Below are positions 9,401-12,116 of a DNA stretch of 12,116 nt, one piece after another. The translations under genes were made by a program, and so were the position numbers. A model generated the notes under the pieces. That model did no database searches and was not told the origin of the DNA. It was given only the letters and a program-made list of their open reading frames with translations. Source of the DNA: Leishmania donovani (lineage: Eukaryota > Euglenozoa > Kinetoplastea > Trypanosomatida > Trypanosomatidae); assembly GCF_000227135.1 (NCBI RefSeq), contig NC_018262.1, positions 168,698 to 180,813 of the forward strand. Direction: 5' to 3'. Position 1 is the first letter of the stretch, and each line of letters starts with the position of its first letter.

Positions 9401-9414
9401 TGTGTGTGTGTGTG
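9401..9414. repeat. (TG)7 microsatellite
   Basis: Seven TG units directly after a C/T-rich tract and directly before CAG at 9415-9417. The tract plus CAG could serve as an upstream alternative splice acceptor for the gene at 9886. Confidence 0.9.
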
Positions 9415-9704
9415 CAGGGTTCATGCTTGTGTGGAGTGTCTGCACCTCGTCTCCGTGCAGCCCCTCTTCTTGTGTCCCCACCCCTCCACCCCCGTCCCGG
9501 GACCACTGCAGGAGCACCACTGATTTTCTTTTTTTTGTTTGGAGACGCTTAATTTGTTGTTGCTTGCTTCTTTTTGTTTCGCCTTCAAGAGGTCTTCGCA
9601 CTTCCCACGAACTTTTTTCATAAAAAAAAAAACTTAAAACGAATTTCATCGGCAACGCTCGTACAAGCGGCCGCAAAACAAATCACTGGTAGGCGAACGA
9701 GTAG

Positions 9705-9720
9705 ACACACACACACACAC
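9705..9720. repeat. (AC)8 microsatellite
   Basis: Eight AC units 165 bases upstream of the start codon at 9886. They are complementary to the (TG)7 tract at 9401-9414, so an RNA spanning both could form a long-range stem. Confidence 0.9.
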
Positions 9721-9817
9721 TCACACGCACAAACGTAGCGGTTCCTCTTTATTCAGACATCCACAACAGCTCAAAGAGCGATTTCCGCATTCAAGGAGGC
9801 GCGCTTGTGAATTGCGG

Positions 9818-9858
9818 CTTTTTTCTTTCTGATTTTCTTGGTTGTTGGAGCTTTTCAG
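9818..9858 (+). promoter_or_regulatory. Probable trans-splice acceptor region of the downstream PPG-like gene
   Basis: A pyrimidine tract at 9818-9830 continues T-rich to 9840. The next AG dinucleotides are at 9849-9850 and in TTTTCAG at 9857-9858. Use of either would give a 5' UTR of 35 or 27 bases before ATG 9886, and no ATG lies in between. This is the standard trypanosomatid arrangement and supports the chosen start. Which AG is used cannot be decided here. Confidence 0.6.
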
Positions 9859-9885
9859 AGTCGCTATCAGAAGCGTTTTAGGATC

Positions 9886-12116
9886 ATGACGCTCCAGCAC
9901 CTCCTCGCTCAACGGGCGCGTCGCACGCCGAAGCGGCAATGGCACCCTGCGGTGCCCGGGCTGATGATAGTAGCCGTTACTGTTCTGGGTAGCTTCGTTA
10001 GCGGTGCCACAGCAGCACCCCCACCCATTATGGGTGGGAAACCTGCCGTCCTCATAGAGAAGGTAGTCGACTGCACCGGGCGTGACACCATCCCGTTTTA
10101 TACAGTCGAACAGCAGGCGAACACGTCGGCGTTCCTGGCTGAGTTCCCCTACACTATCGCCGCTCTCAGCAAGACGTGGGTGTGCCGTAACTTCTGCGAG
10201 TGGGATGGCGTGCATTGCTCTGCGGAGGGTGTTGAGGTGCGCCTTGATTCACGACAACTTGTCGGCCGGCTGCCAGAGGTGCCCACGGCCGTAGATGTCG
10301 AGCAGGTGATGGTAACGCGCTTCGCTGTCGAGGGCGAAGGCGATGGCATCAAGAGTCAGCTGCCAAAGAGCTGGAGGAAACTCGAGCAGCTCAAGTCTCT
10401 GGAGCTCAGTCTAGACTACAGATCGTCTGCCTCGAAATCATCTGAAGTCCAGAATACCGTCCGCACGGTGAGAACTATGACTGACACCGCCAGTAGAACG
10501 GAACTGGACAGGTGCTTCATTCCCCGCAACGCGGAAAACGTGTCACTCTACAGCAACCGCATGAGTGGAACCCTTCCACCTAATCTGCCCATCTGTAATC
10601 CGAAGATGAAGTACCTTTACCTCCATAATAACACCGGTCTCGAAGGAACCATCCCGAAAGAATGGGGGAGCTGGACTAGTCTCCAAATTATCAATATTGA
10701 GCTCACAAACTTGTGCGGCTGCCCTCCAAAGGAGTGGGCTACCTTCAACCCCTCAGTCATAGTTCTAGCGGAGGACAGAATAACCAACCCAGATCTCTGC
10801 AAGGTAAGCTGCAAGGACAGCAGCAGCAGCAGCAGCCCTGAACTGGAGTGTGATGGCCCCATCCCGTTTTACACACCAACTCAGCAAGCGCACACGCGGA
10901 ACTTCCTTGAGGCGTTCAAGTACACAATTACAGACTTGCAGCCTCTGTGGACGTGCACGAACTTCTGTGTCTGGGAGTATGTGCACTGCACGCCTGCGGG
11001 TGTGGCAGTGGAGATCACTGGAACAGAGTTTTTCGGTTCTGTTCCGGAGGTGCCTGCCGATGTGNNNNNNNNNNNNNNNNNNNNNNNNNNNNNNNNNNNN
11101 NNNNNNNNNNNNNNNNNNNNNNNNNNNNNNNNNNNNNNNNNNNNNNNNNNNNNNNNNNNNNNNAGCAGCAGCAGCAGCAGCCCTGAACTGGAGTGTGATG
11201 GCCCCATCCCGTTTTACACACCAACTCAGCAAGCGCACACGCGGAACTTCCTTGAGGCGTTCAAGTACACAATTACAGACTTGCAGCCTCTGTGGACGTG
11301 CACGAACTTCTGTGTCTGGGAGTATGTGCACTGCACGCCTGCGGGTGTGGCAGTGGAGATCACTGGAACAGAGTTTTTCGGTTCTGTTCCGGAGGTGCCT
11401 GCCGATGTGAACCCGTCGGAGGTGGTGGTAAGCAAGCTTGATTTCAGTCATAGCGGGTGGGTGGAGGGCGAGTATCCCAGTAGCTGGGCTTTACTGACGT
11501 CCCTGCAGAACGTATCCTTTGCATACACTTCGATGTGGGGAACGCTGCCTTCCCACTGGAGTTCCATGTCCGCGCTGAAGTACCTCGATTTAAGCTTCAC
11601 GTGGACAGACGGTAGGTTTCCCGAGAGCTGGAGCCGCTTAGCGAACCTGGAGGTGCTCCGACTGGTGCACCTCACAATTCCCGATCACCTGCCGGCCTCG
11701 TGGAGCAGCATGAGCGCGTTGCGGGAGCTCGTCCTCGACAGCACCGGCGCTTCAGGCACCCTACCCCCCTCCTGGGGCGCCCTCAAGAACCTAGAGAAGC
11801 TCTCCCTGTCCAACAACAACATTGACGCAATCTTACCAGCAGAGTGGAGCTCGCTAACGCGGCTGCGAATCCTGCATCTGCATCATAACCAGCTTTCCGG
11901 GTCCATCCCGGAAATCTACAATGCTATGTCCACCCTCACCCGCGTCAGCCTGGAGGTCAACCGATTCTGCGGCTGCCTCCCAAGCACGTGGGCCGCAAAG
12001 AACGGTGTGTCTATGACAATAACCGCTCAACCGGAGCTACTCGCTCCTGCCTGCGCGACAGAAAACGCTTGCAAGCCAGAGACTGAATCCAGCAGCAGCT
12101 CCGCGCCGTCGGCGTC
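9886..12116 (+). CDS. ppg: Proteophosphoglycan-like protein with two tandem LRR modules, N-terminal part (3' end outside window)
   Basis: Open for 743 codons to the right edge. An in-frame TGA at 9808 lies upstream, and ATG 9886 is the first start after the splice-acceptor region, with A at -3. A 25-residue basic N-region precedes a hydrophobic core at 26-38 and a likely signal-peptidase site after ATA (43). Codon 27 is a possible alternative start. Module 1 has C63, the motif W-x-C-x-N-F-C-x-W-x-G-x-x-C at 98-111, irregular LRRs around 158-276 with an insert near 179-217, and a CGCPP cap at 277. Six Ser (312-317) lead to module 2, whose start appears twice because of the N run at residues 394-426. 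It then has seven 24-residue LRRs at 527-694 and a CGCLP cap at 695. Residues 735-743 begin the SSSSSAPSA repeat. Family knowledge suggests a secreted or surface phosphoglycosylated protein. With the overlap collapsed it would have 628 codons in this window. Confidence 0.88.
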   Translation, partial: MTLQHLLAQRARRTPKRQWHPAVPGLMIVAVTVLGSFVSGATAAPPPIMGGKPAVLIEKVVDCTGRDTIPFYTVEQQANTSAFLAEFPYTIAALSKTWVCRNFCEWDGVHCSAEGVEVRLDSRQLVGRLPEVPTAVDVEQVMVTRFAVEGEGDGIKSQLPKSWRKLEQLKSLELSLDYRSSASKSSEVQNTVRTVRTMTDTASRTELDRCFIPRNAENVSLYSNRMSGTLPPNLPICNPKMKYLYLHNNTGLEGTIPKEWGSWTSLQIINIELTNLCGCPPKEWATFNPSVIVLAEDRITNPDLCKVSCKDSSSSSSPELECDGPIPFYTPTQQAHTRNFLEAFKYTITDLQPLWTCTNFCVWEYVHCTPAGVAVEITGTEFFGSVPEVPADVXXXXXXXXXXXXXXXXXXXXXXXXXXXXXXXXXSSSSSSPELECDGPIPFYTPTQQAHTRNFLEAFKYTITDLQPLWTCTNFCVWEYVHCTPAGVAVEITGTEFFGSVPEVPADVNPSEVVVSKLDFSHSGWVEGEYPSSWALLTSLQNVSFAYTSMWGTLPSHWSSMSALKYLDLSFTWTDGRFPESWSRLANLEVLRLVHLTIPDHLPASWSSMSALRELVLDSTGASGTLPPSWGALKNLEKLSLSNNNIDAILPAEWSSLTRLRILHLHHNQLSGSIPEIYNAMSTLTRVSLEVNRFCGCLPSTWAAKNGVSMTITAQPELLAPACATENACKPETESSSSSAPSA
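10819..11064 (+). repeat. Direct repeat copy 1 of 246 bp inside the second gene, ends at the third N run
   Basis: Starts with six AGC codons (the poly-Ser linker) and runs through the Cys cap of LRR module 2. It is identical to 11164-11409 and its last base touches the N run, as at the other two gaps. The apparent duplicated module start is therefore most likely false. Confidence 0.88.
11065..11163. other. Assembly gap (99 N) inside the second gene
   Basis: Exactly 99 N. Because 99 is a multiple of 3, the reading frame is kept on both sides, which hides the problem. Removing the gap and one repeat copy (345 bp, 115 codons) also keeps the frame. Confidence 0.95.
11164..11409 (+). repeat. Direct repeat copy 2 of 246 bp inside the second gene
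   Basis: Identical to 10819-11064. It starts on the first base after the N run with the same six AGC codons. The unique sequence that follows (NPSEVVV and the seven LRRs) is the true continuation of module 2. Confidence 0.88.
12088..12116 (+). repeat. Start of Ser/Ala/Pro-rich coding repeat of the second gene
   Basis: Nine codons reading SSSSSAPSA, cut by the window end. The DNA matches the repeat at the window start except for a third-position change in a Pro codon (CCG here, CCA there). It marks the change from LRR module to phosphoglycosylated scaffold. Confidence 0.8.

Noticed and set aside
8900..9523. 207-codon forward open frame, with overlapping frames of 94, 140 and 177 codons
   Set aside because: All registers are open at once in C/T-rich DNA and give similar Ser/Leu/Phe-rich products, which is typical of composition bias.
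2721..9700. SIDER-type degenerate retroposons in the spacer, suggested by several A-runs
   Set aside because: I could not identify a 5' signature, paired ends or target-site duplications by eye. A profile search would decide, so no element is called.
9721..10215. 164-codon reverse-strand frame over the start of the second gene
   Set aside because: It is antisense to a well-supported signal peptide and LRR cap. The pattern of a shadow frame fits and no motif was seen.
10765..11451. 228-codon reverse-strand frame spanning the third N run
   Set aside because: It is antisense to the LRR gene, includes 33 unknown residues and contains the duplicated overlap twice.
1..12116. CRISPR, defence island, integrase, insertion sequence or prophage
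   Set aside because: The sequence fits a eukaryotic trypanosomatid locus. The only repeats are assembly overlaps, coding Ser repeats and simple-sequence tracts.

Overview
The window looks like nuclear DNA of a trypanosomatid, most probably a Leishmania species, from a proteophosphoglycan (PPG) / surface-antigen leucine-rich-repeat (LRR) gene cluster. Four things point that way. Two large, intron-free genes lie in the same orientation. The DNA between them is very rich in pyrimidine tracts on the coding strand, with no sign of conventional promoters. Candidate trans-splice acceptors (poly-Y then CAG) are present. Both window edges carry the Ser/Ala/Pro repeat of the SSSSAPSAS type joined to 24-residue LRRs whose units carry the motif LPxxW, a combination I associate with Leishmania PPGs. 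The species and the exact paralogues cannot be fixed from the sequence alone.

Layout. Positions 2-736 hold the 3' end of one PPG-like gene: the end of a Ser-rich repeat, a Cys cap and four to five LRRs. Positions 737-9885 are a spacer of about 9.1 kb in which I find no convincing protein gene. Its long open frames are low-complexity products of poly-Y DNA or their antisense. It alternates Y-rich stretches with shorter purine-rich blocks. Position 9886 starts a second PPG-like gene, open to the window end. It encodes a signal peptide, a first Cys-capped LRR module, a short poly-Ser linker, a second Cys-capped module with seven regular LRRs, and then the first residues of the Ser-rich repeat. 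The window therefore runs from the tail of one array member to the head of the next.

Assembly. Three runs of exactly 99 N (1547-1645, 2333-2431, 11065-11163) are each flanked by a perfect direct repeat (310, 289 and 246 bp) that abuts the N run on one side of each copy. These look like unmerged contig overlaps, not biology. Collapsing them would shorten the spacer to about 8.35 kb. It would also remove a false extra module start from the second gene, and its reading frame would survive (345 bp removed, a multiple of 3).

How the genes work together. Both products are predicted to enter the secretory pathway. The Ser-rich part would be the scaffold for phosphoglycan chains and the LRR modules would be protein-binding surfaces. 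This follows from knowledge of the PPG/PSA-2 family. I see no defence system, mobile element, tRNA, rRNA or CRISPR. The least explained part is the long spacer: either the first gene has a very long 3' UTR, or the spacer carries additional trans-spliced transcripts.
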